A stretch of DNA of 64,000 nucleotides from Linum tenue (lineage: Eukaryota > Streptophyta > Magnoliopsida > Malpighiales > Linaceae), in the NCBI GenBank assembly GCA_946122785.1, contig CAMGYJ010000008.1, positions 18,625,475 to 18,689,474 of the forward strand. The letters run 5' to 3'. Each line of letters starts with the position of its first letter. Position 1 is the first letter of the stretch. Of the stretch, positions 23,345 to 33,688 are shown piece by piece. The notes beneath the pieces were generated by a model. It did not search any database and was not told where the DNA came from. It was given only the letters and a program-made list of their open reading frames with translations. Both the position numbers and the translations under genes were made by a program.

Positions 23345-24240
23345 TCAATTCATCAAATTGGACAGTGGACTAGGCTCCAAGCACACAAACTCGTCTATGC
23401 AGTCAAAGATAAACACCCCCATACTCTTAGCAGTTACCCAGTCATATCCCTGCTCTGCCATCTCCTCAAAGAGCCGATTTAACTGCGGCGGTGTCTTAGT
23501 AAGCATGTTCCCGCCACAAACAGAGTCAATCAGCTGCTTGTCTTTTGAGAAGAGGGCGTGGTAGAAGGTGCCCACCTTGAAGGCGTCATTGAAACCATGA
23601 TTGGGACACTTTAGAAAGAGACTGGTGTATCTCTCCCAAGCATCCCGAATGGTTTCATCTTCCTCCTGTGCAAAACGAGTGATCTTCTTTTGCAGGTCCG
23701 CCTTCTTTGATGGAGGATGATAGCGGGCGAGGAACTTGTTCGTTAGGTTGGCGAACGTAGTGATCGATCCCGGAGGCCGAGTGTCCAGCCACTCCTTGGC
23801 TTGCCCCTCCAGAGTGAATGGGAAGTATCTCACCTGGATGGCATCGGCAGGGACCCAATTTATCTTGATCCCATCAATCAGCTCGTGGAATCGCCGAAGG
23901 TGCGATCTAGGACACTCCCCCTCCTTTCCACGGAATACCACCGAGCCGCGCAGCATGGTGATGATAGAGGTACTCACCTCAAAGTTGTTGGTAGCAACTT
24001 GAGGGTGTTGGATGGGGGACCTCATGTCTGCGGCTCGGGTGGTCCAGTAGTATTCCCATGGTGTGCTCCTCGGGAATGACCACATCATTTTTCTGTGGCT
24101 CACCCATGTCTTCCTCCTAGTTGATGTGCAGCTGTGCTAGAGCCTCTTCCGCAGCCAGTTGCGCCTTCAAAGTCCGCTTGAGGTTACAATAGGTTCGTTC
24201 AATTTCCTGGGTCTATGGCAGTAGATCTCCCGACTGGCTA
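23345..24240 (-). pseudogene. Athila-like gag fragment
   Basis: The main frame at 23345-24103 encodes the retrotransposon Gag core (RGSVVFRGKEGECPRSHLRR, EWLDTRPPGSITTFANL, RYHPPSKKADLQKKI, GGNMLTKTPPQLNRLFEEM), closely similar to the Gag at 56202-58972. The N-terminal part (24104-24240) is in other frames with stops. After YDWVTAKS the frame runs into sequence that in the 53428-60675 element lies far downstream (near 55860-55920), marking an internal deletion. Zinc-finger and protease parts are missing. Confidence 0.8.
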
Positions 24241-24391
24241 CGGGTCATGCACTACCTGCACGCAATCAGCAAAAGCAACCCGTGAAGGCACACATGTGGA
24301 AGAGAGAAAATGAAGTAAAGAAAATGCTAAAGTAACAAACTTTCACGTTTCTACAATAACCTAGAGGTCCCCGCCAACGACGCAAAAAACT

Positions 24392-25097
24392 TGACACGCT
24401 AAAACACAACACCAAACTACGATCAAGTATAATCGCAGTCCGCAAATGCAGAATAATGGCAAGTTCAATTTATCAATCAGGGGTCTAGATCTACTGCCTA
24501 CTCCGTGATTATCTATTATCTAGCAGGACTAAGTTCAGTGAGAGTGATTGTAAACAAAAGAAGTAGCAAAAAAAAAAAAAAAATTGTTCGGTTTTCAAAA
24601 GTAAGGGCAGAGTCACTCGGGAATGAGTCCCTCTAGCTCCTTAATTAGGTCCAAGTTGTAATTTCCTTTGGTTGATTTATTGTTGATTAAACTGCGGAAG
24701 ATCCGACAGTAGTTTGGAATCTCTTAAGCTGACCAAGGCCTCTCAGACAGACTAACCGGCAGGCGACTAGCCTTCACCGGGATAGACTGCTGAGGCAATT
24801 AACACAGAAATCCACTACTAGAATTGGATTCCAGTACAAAGCAGTGAATCGATTAACTCTCATATAATCAGTTCACTACTACCGATTGAAGAAGTTCTAA
24901 CAACCTAATAAGATTCTATCTATCTCAAGTTGCAGCAGATATCAAGAAAAGTTGATCAGACTTCAATTGACTCAATAAACACACTTCAATCGATTATAAT
25001 CAAGGAATATCTCAAACCAAAAGTCATTACAATTACAAACATGATCCCTAACACATGGAACTAGGGTTCTTCATACCCAAGTGAGAGAAGGGTTTAC

Positions 25098-25145
<48 letters not shown>

Positions 25146-25845
25146 TAATTCAAAGTAGTCATACTCATAATGATGGGAAGACTATGCTCTGGGATGATAA
25201 TCTTCACTCCATGGACGAAATCCAAGCTTGATTGATGAAACTCAGCTCCAAAATCAATCCTAGGGTTTGTTCTTTGCACTTTCTCTCTTTAGAACTATGT
25301 TTTTGCTCTCAAAATTCGTCCCCCTCTTCAAAGACCCAAAATTGGGTTAAGAAGCAGCAGTCCTCAATTGCACGGCCAGACCACACGACCGTGCAACCTC
25401 ATAGTCTGCCCGTGCACCACTAAAACGCTGTTTCATTTAATTCCACCAGGGGGCGCACTGCCAGTGCATGACCCGTGCAATGCGAGAGCCTGGCCGTGCA
25501 ATCCTCTCGCAGAAATCATCATGGCCACCAATTCATATCGCACGGCCGTGCGAAAAACAGGGCCAGGCCGTGCAGCTTCTCGGTAAATCCTGCACGGCCA
25601 CAAAGGCCACCATGCACGGCCGTGCGCTTTCCCGTCGTGGCCATGCAAATTGTCTGATCTTCCTTCGCTCGTCCCGATTTCGCCCAATCGACTCCAAACT
25701 CGTGCTCAAACCTTCATTCACGCGTTAAGATATGAAATGTCATAAACAAGAACAACCTAGCGTAAAATATGCTTAAAACTCGAAATCCAAACCTCAAACA
25801 GTATAAAAATGGCGGACAAAAACATGTGTAAATATCGACTCATCA
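24392..25845 (-). repeat. 5' LTR of element B
   Basis: 1454 bp, from TGACACGC to the terminal TCATCA. It contains an (AG)n tract and the palindromes GCACGGCCGTGC at 25540-25551 and 25614-25625. Confidence 0.8.
25101..25141. repeat. (AG)n microsatellite
   Basis: About 20 AG units within an LTR, where related LTRs carry only a short AGAGAGAG tract. Confidence 0.9.
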
Positions 25846-25850
25846 TTAAT

Positions 25851-26110
25851 CTCATAAAAAAATTAGAAGATCGCCACTAAAAAATTGGTGGGCTGAACCG
25901 ACTCATTTACAGAATGTGTTATGCAGCTTCATCTAATAAACAAGTTAAAAAATTTCATATCTATAACAAATAGGTAAGGAGACATATGGTCTAACATGCA
26001 TCCCCCATTGAATCCCACTCTAAACATCACCCATATAGATCCAATTAACGAAAACATTTGGGAATGCCAATGCAATTAGAACCTTGAAAATATAAACACA
26101 ATCTACTGAA
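25851..26110 (-). mobile_element. Degenerate LINE remnant (copy 2, right part)
   Basis: Minus-strand reading gives HQFFSGDLLIFL, matching HHCFADKLLIFL at 11390-11430 in copy 1. It continues copy 2 across the element-B insertion. The right boundary is approximate. Confidence 0.5.
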
Positions 26111-27254
26111 TAAAAGACGTTCGTTAGGTTGACTATTAGACTAGGAATGCCAATGCAATTAGAAACTTCAAAAAAAAAAAAATATTAATATCTTTTCTCC
26201 CAAACAACTAATTTAGGGGTGCAACAAATGAGTCCTTCTTTCTATTAAAGTCCAATTATCTATACATTTTTTTTTGGAAGCCCAAGGCAAGGGGATGACG
26301 TGAAACCCCGTCCTTACATGGTAGCTCCAACCGGAACCCCCAATGAGGTCCTACTATTGTACCTATCATTACTTTGTTGAGCTACTTAGATTATTCCCGT
26401 CCTTGCAATCAATAAACAATTTCTAAAATAAGGTCCTTCTGCCACATCACTTATTAAACAAGCACTTCATTCAATAATTTCCAACCCTTACATCCCTAAA
26501 ATCAATAAGCAATTGCCAAAGATGGGACCATACAGTTTCTTACTACTTTAATACTTGAATTGCTAAATAACAAACGAAGCATTGAAAAATAAAAGAAATC
26601 CTATACATTACAAGAAAAAAATTTAATTTTATGATTTTTGATAATTTAGAAAATTCGTTTACATCTCTTACAATTGCTAACCAAAATGCAACATTATTGT
26701 TGATGTTACTTGAATCGGACTATTAGCCGCTACGACTAGAAGTCATAGGGATCTCACTAGGCCTGGTTGTAACTGCTTTTCCTTTACCAGATTGGATTAG
26801 GGTTAGACCATGAAGAAGTACTATAAAAACTTCTCATACTCCTCATATGTAATATGTATCTCCTCGAAGTGTAATGAAACTGCTTCTTTCCTGCCCATGG
26901 ACTAACTAACACGCATTGTGTTAATAAACCACGTAAATCGTTTATCGTATAAATGTTTGCGCTTTCGTTTTCTTGATTTGTCGAATCCTTCTATTTCTCG
27001 ATCTGCAGAAAACAGTCGTGACAATAATCATCTTAGCAATTGCTAAAGGTGAGGGATGAAGATGCTCTCATAATCAAAATCCAAAGACTGATTGATTCTC
27101 TGCCTTCGTTGCAAGGTAACTGATGATGGAAGGAAAGCTCGAGTCAAGTCACAATTACGGTGGTGGACTGCAGGCTACCTAGCTAGCTACAAACCAATTA
27201 AGGGAGACTAGCTAGCTGAAACTGAAAGTAATTCAACCCCAACTACGTACGTAT
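26111..27254. other. Intergenic DNA with a possible solo LTR
   Basis: AT-rich. Bases 26698-27023 look LTR-like (starts TGTTGATG, TATAAAAA at about 26821, ends GTGACA), but the flanking 5-mers ATTAT and ATAAT do not match, so no element is called. Bases 27070-27190 share words with 31520-31610 (see repeat entry). Confidence 0.35.
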
Positions 27255-27257
27255 TAC

Positions 27258-29432
27258 CACTACAAGAAAATTGACCTATGGCGACAAAATTTTGGAGGCA
27301 GATGTTATATCAGCCTCTAAATATATATTTATACAACAAATATAAAATTTGCCTCTATAAATTTTTTTATCTGACTCTAAAAGTATCTTATACGCAACAC
27401 ATATAAATTTGCCTCTATATATCTTAATATTTGCCTCTAATTACATTATCTTTTACATACTGATATTTATTGTTAATAAATTCTAAACTTTAGAGGCAGA
27501 TTTCTAATTATTGTCATCTAAAATTTTGGTCGATGGACTTTTGGAGGCAAATAATTATTTGTCCTTTCTTCCTCATGATCACGCAGCAATTTATAATTAT
27601 TTATTAAATCCAAAGTTTTAGAGGCAAAATTATAAGTCTCTACTACTTGTTTTTATAATAATAATTAAATTCTTGCGACTACTTATTTATCATTAATATT
27701 TTCCATAAATCCTAGATCAGACGGAGTTAACGGTTTTATACAACTCCTTTATAGAATCGAAAGGTAGCGTGGAGGCGCTCATCTAGGGTTTTCATCGTTC
27801 TTCAATGTAGAATCTACCTTGCCATTGAGTCGCCCGCTGAATCTTACTCGACATTTCCCCTCATAATCGGCTACTCGACGGTAGTTGTTATCTTTGAATT
27901 CTTCAAGAAACCAATCTATAACAATCGCAGCAGCAGATCCAGGGCGGGTGAGAAAGAGTAGTCGCGTCGAGATGGGGATTGCGATAGTAAGGACTGGATC
28001 TGCTGCTCTCCGACAACGTGAAGCTCGTCCTCTAACCCTAAGTTCCCGCCGCGCTCAACAAAATTTCATCCCAATCTCTTTTCGTCGCATGTTCATTACC
28101 TGTCGTGGCCTCCTTCAATCATTGGTAAGTTCCCATGCTCTCTTTCTCTACAGGGTAAAGAGTTTGTTGGTTGAGATGTGTCTGTAAATTAGTTTCTATG
28201 GGTTATTATTAACAGGTTGTAGATTTGAGATTACAGTCTAAGTGAGCCATGAGAATTTTTGTTTTGTTGACTTGTCCGCTTATGGTTTGCATACTTGTAA
28301 CATTTTGTTGTGTTGAATTTTGACCCTGTTCTTTTGGATTGCGTGTTGCATATTTTGTAGTGTTGAATAGGCCGAATGGAGCAAGTGTTTTCCTTTGCTT
28401 CATTTCTCTGTACAATGAAGTTATGGACTGCTTCCCCATTCTTGAGGAGTTTAAGGAGTCCCGACTAATTAAGTGCGTGCAATTGTTAGGCATGAAGGAA
28501 CTAGAGGTCGGATTGGTTGAAGTTTTTTGTCAAAAATTGAGCCCCATAGGTAAGTTATTAATTAGTTTATTAGAGATGTGGTAGTACTGAGTATTGCTTT
28601 GCCATCTAGTATTATAACCTAAATTAATTCCTCCACTGTGGTTTATTTATAACATCCTCAAATGGAATGCTAACTCAAATTTCAATATTATCTTTAATAC
28701 AGGTTGAACCAGTTTGAAGATTTCACATTTACAAATGTTGGTGATAGAGATGATCATAGAATTTGGTGTTATGGTACTGGTGCACAATATCAAGACTATA
28801 GTAGATTTATTCAGTATTAAGTATCAACATTGGATTTTAAGATTGTTGTTTGTACGTTTTTGAACTATTGTAAGCATATTTAATTTTTAATTGTTAACTG
28901 AATTGGAGAGTTTACATTTGTGGTATTTATTCATAATATCATAATTAATATATTGGAATAGAATCCAATACGTACAACAAATATCTTCATCATATACCAC
29001 AACAAATAATATCCTAATCACAAACAGTCATTTGTACCGCTAATAACTAAAATTACCAACAAATACATTTGTCATAAAACATACGAATTGGAGGCAATTA
29101 ATAGTCGTGCAAATTTGCAACAAAAAAATTACTAGGGAAGCAGAAATATCTGTCACTAAATATAACATTACAGACAAATATTTGTGTTGCAAAAGTTAGA
29201 AAAGAAGACAATAAAATAGTCATTCAAAAGTGAAATTAGCAACAAAACTATCTGTTGCAAATTCTTATATTAGCAGCGGATAATATTTGCCGCTAACATC
29301 TGTCGCTAAAGAGATTTAGCGGCAGCAGTATTGACAGCACATATTTATGTGCCACTATAGAGCTTTCGTGGCACATAAATCAATTATCGTGACACATATG
29401 CTTAGCCTCCAAAAGTCATTTTTCTTGTAGTG
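27258..29432. mobile_element. Non-autonomous CACTA element
   Basis: The ends are CACTACAAGAAAA and, inverted, TTTTTCTTGTAGTG, the diagnostic CACTA (En/Spm) termini. The 3-bp target duplication TAC is at 27255-27257 and 29433-29435. Subterminal copies of GGAGGCA and AGAGGCA in both orientations resemble transposase-binding repeats. No transposase is visible in 2175 bp. A GC-richer interior around 27840-28190 with ORF 27885-28187 might be captured gene sequence but has no recognised domain. Confidence 0.88.
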
Positions 29433-29621
29433 TACGCGTATAACACAGGCCACGGAAAATGGTGGCCTGAAAAAAAAAAAAAAGAGAGGATAAAAATAGA
29501 ACAGAAAAATCAACAATATAATACACATCCAAACCTTGGGTTATATCCTCACAACAGCCAAGGACTACACAAAGCGATAGAAGAGAGAAAGCAAAAAAGA
29601 CTAATTAAACACAATTCCAAA

Positions 29622-30205
29622 ATGGCTACCTCTTCCATCTCCACGTTCTCCATTGCAGTAATCGTCCTCTCCATCTTCCACTTCAACTCCGCAAGAGAGC
29701 TGCTGGACCTTCCTTCACTTGGTAATTAAGCTCAAAGCTCACCACACACTCTACTTTTCCTTTTCAGTACTGTCATTGACTCAAATCTTTCCATGTGTTT
29801 ATTTTCTCAGGGAGCAATACGCCGGCGGGTTTCTTTCCACCATCGGCGGCGGGTGGCGGTAGTACTCCAGTCAATAACGTCAACTTCACTAGCCAGAACA
29901 AGGGCCCGGCTTACGGCCAAGTGGTGGAAGTCAACGGCAAGCCGGAGTCCGAAGTCGGCACGGTTAACGGCCAAAACGGAAAACCGAATGTGGAAGGGAC
30001 GTCCCACGACGGATCCCAAACGGCCGTAGTGAACGGAACTGCTACGGGGACGTACACAAACGGGAACGCCCAGGGGACTATGTACAACGGTAACGGCCAG
30101 CCGGTGGTTACGGGCGGGACGTCAAGTAACGGAGATGTGAACGTTACCATATACGGCAGCAACGGGCAGCCCATGTTTCACTACGAGACTCCACCCAAGG
30201 GTTAA
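29622..30205 (+). CDS. Gene B: small secreted Asn/Gly-rich protein, two exons
   Basis: Exons join(29622..29721, 29811..30205) give 164 residues. The intron is 89 bp, GTAATT...CTCAG, phase 1. Residues 1-24 form a signal peptide (IAVIVLSIFHFNSA) and the mature start is RELLDLPSL. Exon 2 is rich in N, G, T and V with loose repeats: NGKP twice, NGQP twice, NGTATGTYTNGNAQGTMYNG. No known domain; probably an apoplastic structural or signalling protein, by inference from the signal peptide and composition. A polyadenylation signal AATAAA lies at 30243-30248. The CACTA element ends only about 190 bp before the ATG. Exon design matches genes A and C. Confidence 0.75.
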
Positions 30206-31046
30206 CCATTGCATGTCTAGTGTACATGCAAGTCTACGTAATAATAAAGTTAGTTTGTGCTTAAGTTCGTCGTCCACTAAGTTCATGAAATACTATAAGC
30301 TAAGTGTGGATTGGTGTGGATTTTAGGGTCTGGCCTTTTTAATTTCTTTTGAATTGGCAATATTTGTGAAGAAAAAATTACGTGAGTGATGGATGGATGG
30401 ATTATTATTATATATAATAACACTTTAAAGTCTTTAAATTTTGTGTTTGAATTTCATTATTAACAAATGTTGGAAGAACAGAACAGGAGTATCGATGAAT
30501 TAGGTATAGCTGTAGGCGGTTCACATTTTAGTAGCATAACTGGTGTTAAGGTGTTCAAATATCGTAGATGGACCGGTGTCTAATAAACAATAATATTATA
30601 AATAGGCACATATAATAACTCATTAACTTTCCAAATGAACATATTATAAATATACAATATGTTAACATATTAGTAAATGATATAAAATTCTTAATTAAAC
30701 TTCTTCTGACTAGTAACATGTTGCAATGAGCCACATGATCAACTTTCAAATTGAATAATACGAAATCGTGAATGGTTATAAGGTAGCTCGATCAGTGCTT
30801 TAAAGGGTTCCGTGGCCGGCTCTTATGAAAATGAAAGTCTATATATTAAGATATATTACAAGTTTCGTCACTGAAACTACTAATTTTTTTTACGCTTGTC
30901 ACTAAATTAAATGAGCATATGTATATGTAATTATGTATGTTAACTCTCTTGGAGCCTTATTAATAGTACTATTAGCTCGCGCTTTAATGACAGGCTCTGC
31001 TAACACGATAACACTCAGAATTATTGCGCCCGGGATAGCAGAAATT
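30206..31046. other. Gene B 3' region and intergenic DNA
   Basis: Contains the AATAAA at 30243-30248, then AT-rich sequence with no further feature seen. Confidence 0.45.
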
Positions 31047-31482
31047 AGGGGTGGCTATACGGTCCGGTCCGGTTAAATTGGCCTAAATTGATCCGGTCCA
31101 ATCCGGTTTTTTTGAGAATATAAGGACCGAAGATTGGATTGGATACAATCCGGTCTTGATCCGGTCTGGTCTTGACCGCGGTCCGGTCCCAATTCGGTCT
31201 TGATTTTATATTGAGATTGTGGGAATTTGAGTGGCCTAAGGCCTAAAAGGGTGAGGAGTTGGTTAAGTTTTGTACTAAGTGTAAAGGTTTGTGACCGTTT
31301 ATGCAAATTACCCTTAAGTTTTGGGTGTTGAGCTCTCTTATCCGGTCTTTATCCGGGTTTTTACCTCAAATCTAAGCCCAAAGATTGGATTGGATTGTTT
31401 ACTATCCGGTTCCGATCCGGTCTCGGTCCGGGTTATACGGTCCGGTTTCCGGTTTTTCATCCAGTCCAAATAGCCAGCCCTA
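31047..31482. mobile_element. hAT MITE
   Basis: 436 bp. The left end is TAGGGGTGGCTATACGG and the right end CCAAATAGCCAGCCCTA. The interior is rich in CCGGTCCGGT words. The flanking 8-mers GCAGAAAT (31039-31046) and ACAGAAAT (31483-31490) match at 7 of 8 positions, as expected for an aged hAT target duplication. No coding capacity. Confidence 0.8.
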
Positions 31483-31519
31483 ACAGAAATGTGTGATCAG
31501 CAGACGATTGTTCACTACT

Positions 31520-31700
31520 GATCAAAACCCAAAGCTCGACTGATTGAGTCAAAGTGACAATTACGTTGGTGGACTGCAAAGCAAAGCAAGCTAGCTACTG
31601 TCCAAAGTCTGGACAGTGGAGACGAATTCCCTTCAATCTTTATGTCTACGTCCGACGATTGAGCCCGCCAGCTTTCCTGACATTGATCATTATTACTGAT
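31520..31700. repeat. Duplicated gene-upstream segment
   Basis: Shares GAGTCAA, ACAATTACG, TGGTGGACTGCA and AGCTAGCTAC in order with 27140-27190 upstream of gene B. It shares AAGCTAGCT, GGAGACGAAT, TTGAGCC and GCTTTCCT in order with 45905-45977. It therefore links three loci and suggests tandem duplication of a segment containing a gene B- or C-like unit. Confidence 0.5.
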
Positions 31701-33001
31701 TTAAATTATTGCATACATATAATTATGAACTCCATTTTCGGTATACGTCCAATGCAAGTGCTTGTGGTCGAGGTCAAAGCAAGTGCTTGTGATAAAAACA
31801 TACTACAGCGACATCTCTATAAATTAATAAATATAAAATAAATTTCGTTCCGAGTTGAGCCAAATGTAAAAAAATGGTCAAATTTGATAAAACAATATAA
31901 ATTTATATAAATAAAAATTCACCAATATACATAAATACATGTATTTTCAATTCAATAAATTAACAAGTATAAATTTATAAAAATAAAAATCACCAAGACA
32001 TTACAATATAACTAAGTTATCTAGAAAAATATGATTCTACCGTTTTTTTTTCTTGTTAAAGTTCAAGTTAAGTAGGAGTTCATATTGAACTTTCGCCATT
32101 ACACTCAAAATATTCGGTTTTGTTTTTCCTAATTGAAACAAGTAGTTTCAAAGAGCCGATGAGGCTTTAAGTACTTCCTTTCGGGTGACCGGTTACAAAT
32201 GAGTTGAATCATCATCTCTTTCATCCGTAATGCCACTCTCAATAACGTCCGCCATAATTTCTTCTAAACTTTGTGCCTCAATATATACCTTCATCATCTT
32301 TATCTGGATAATCTAGCAACTGACATACATACATCAGTTGGACGATTAAGATAATACAGTGAACCTTAATAATTTAGTTTGCCAAAATATAATAAATTAT
32401 ATTTGTACTCAATTAAAATTATTACACCATTTATTAAATGATGTTAAGGTTATACATTTCTTTTAATGTTTATCATACGTATTATAAAAAAACCAATTAA
32501 TAAATTATTCATATATCGATTAGTCAATAAATAATATAAATCAATAATTTTCATGTTCTCGACTATATTAATTTTGTAAACTAATGAAGTGCATTAATCC
32601 ATGGATCTAGCAATTAAATGTTACGAAATTTTATTTAGTTCAACGTACAATCAATTTTAGGACTTTGCTACGGTGATATGCACTTTTCGATCGGCCTCAT
32701 ATAGGATTAGGTCGACCTAATATGTTGTTTCAGTGTAAAAACAGTTTCATGGTGTCTACTTTGAAGATTCATATCTTACAATTGGCTAGATGGAAATTGG
32801 AGATTAATGGGTTGTTTTGAAGCTGAAGTGTCCTTCTACACATTAAAGTACTTGGGAGATCGATAGGAAGTCCATAAGACCATTTTTGAACTTGATCAAA
32901 AGGCTATGACAAAACTGGAAAACTGCCTGAAAATGACCAAGTCTGGGAACGTGTTTGTGAAGCCTATTTTGGAGCTCAATTTGAGAAGTATGGATGCGAT
33001 T
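31701..33001. other. AT-rich intergenic DNA
   Basis: No gene recognised. Bases about 32640-33000 are less AT-rich and may be repeat debris related to the hairpin that follows. Confidence 0.4.
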
Positions 33002-33231
33002 CGAGTCTAGGGGCCTCTACCAAGTTAAATTAGGTATGTTTTTCTCCAAAGGAAAGGCATTGGATGAAAGATTGGATATCTTTAAGACTTCAAACAAAAG
33101 GCTCGAAGTTGCTACAAAGGCTGTTTTTCTAGCCTTTTGTTTGAAGCCTTAAAGATATCCAATCTTTCATCCAATGCCTTGAATTTGTATAAAAACATAC
33201 ATAATTTAACGTGGTAGACCTAATCCTCAAG
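33002..33231. repeat. Long near-perfect inverted repeat (hairpin)
   Basis: Inner arms 33054-33103 and 33131-33180 are inverted copies over 50 bp with one mismatch, separated by a 27-base loop. Looser pairing extends outward to about 33002 and 33231. A transcript would form a hairpin long enough for Dicer processing. No match to a known microRNA is claimed. Confidence 0.75.
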
Positions 33232-33335
33232 CGTACAATCCATGGATTAGATACTTATGTAGTTAGCATCTAATCCCGTTCCTTCATTTATTTATAAAAG
33301 AGCCAACTGTATCCATTACTTCACAATTCGTTTAT

Positions 33336-33650
33336 TATTACAGTTCGGGCCAACAGAACAAGCGGTCTACGATCGAGAAGCCCATGCACACCGCGAAGCC
33401 CACTCATTCGGGCCGACCCATTGCTGCTGGGTCTTACGTACCAGGAAAGGAAAACTTGCTTTCCAGAACCCTAGTTGATTGTGAATGGAGTTCATATATA
33501 TGTTGTAATCGGCTGCTGCCGAACAAGTTCAATAAGAAATACATCAGTAGCTAGAGAGCTTTCTCCTCTCTCGTGGATTAGTCTCGACACATTGTCGAGG
33601 ATACCACGTTAAATCATTGTCTCTCTTCCTAAACCGCGCACTATTTCTCA
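33336..33650 (+). repeat. 5' LTR of the plus-strand Copia element
   Basis: 315 bp ending TATTTCTCA immediately before the primer site. Highly similar to 38072-38402. Confidence 0.85.
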
Positions 33651-33662
33651 TGGTATCAGAGC
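33651..33662 (+). promoter_or_regulatory. Primer-binding site, initiator tRNA-Met type
   Basis: TGGTATCAGAGC directly after the 5' LTR. Confidence 0.9.
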
Positions 33663-33688
33663 TGTGATCCTATCATAGCAACGTCAAG

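Larger units (their letters stand above)
21194..25845 (-). mobile_element. Athila-like LTR retrotransposon B, deleted
   Basis: The element lies between target duplications TTAAT (21189-21193 and 25846-25850). On the minus strand: 5' LTR 24392-25845, degraded tRNA-Asp-type primer site about 24368-24384, truncated gag 23345-24240, and 3' LTR 21194-22608. The gag is joined directly to 3' internal sequence, so protease and pol are gone. The 3' LTR has lost its terminal bases together with the polypurine tract. The LTRs are related to those of the array and of the element at 53428-60675. Confidence 0.8.

Noticed and set aside
26698..27023. Possible solo Copia LTR (TGTTGATG to GTGACA with TATA box)
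   Set aside because: The flanking 5-mers ATTAT and ATAAT do not match and no internal region or partner LTR is present. Kept only as a note.
27885..28584. ORFs inside the CACTA element as transposase or captured gene
   Set aside because: No TNPD/TNPA-like motif and no recognised domain. Capture is possible but cannot be supported by eye.
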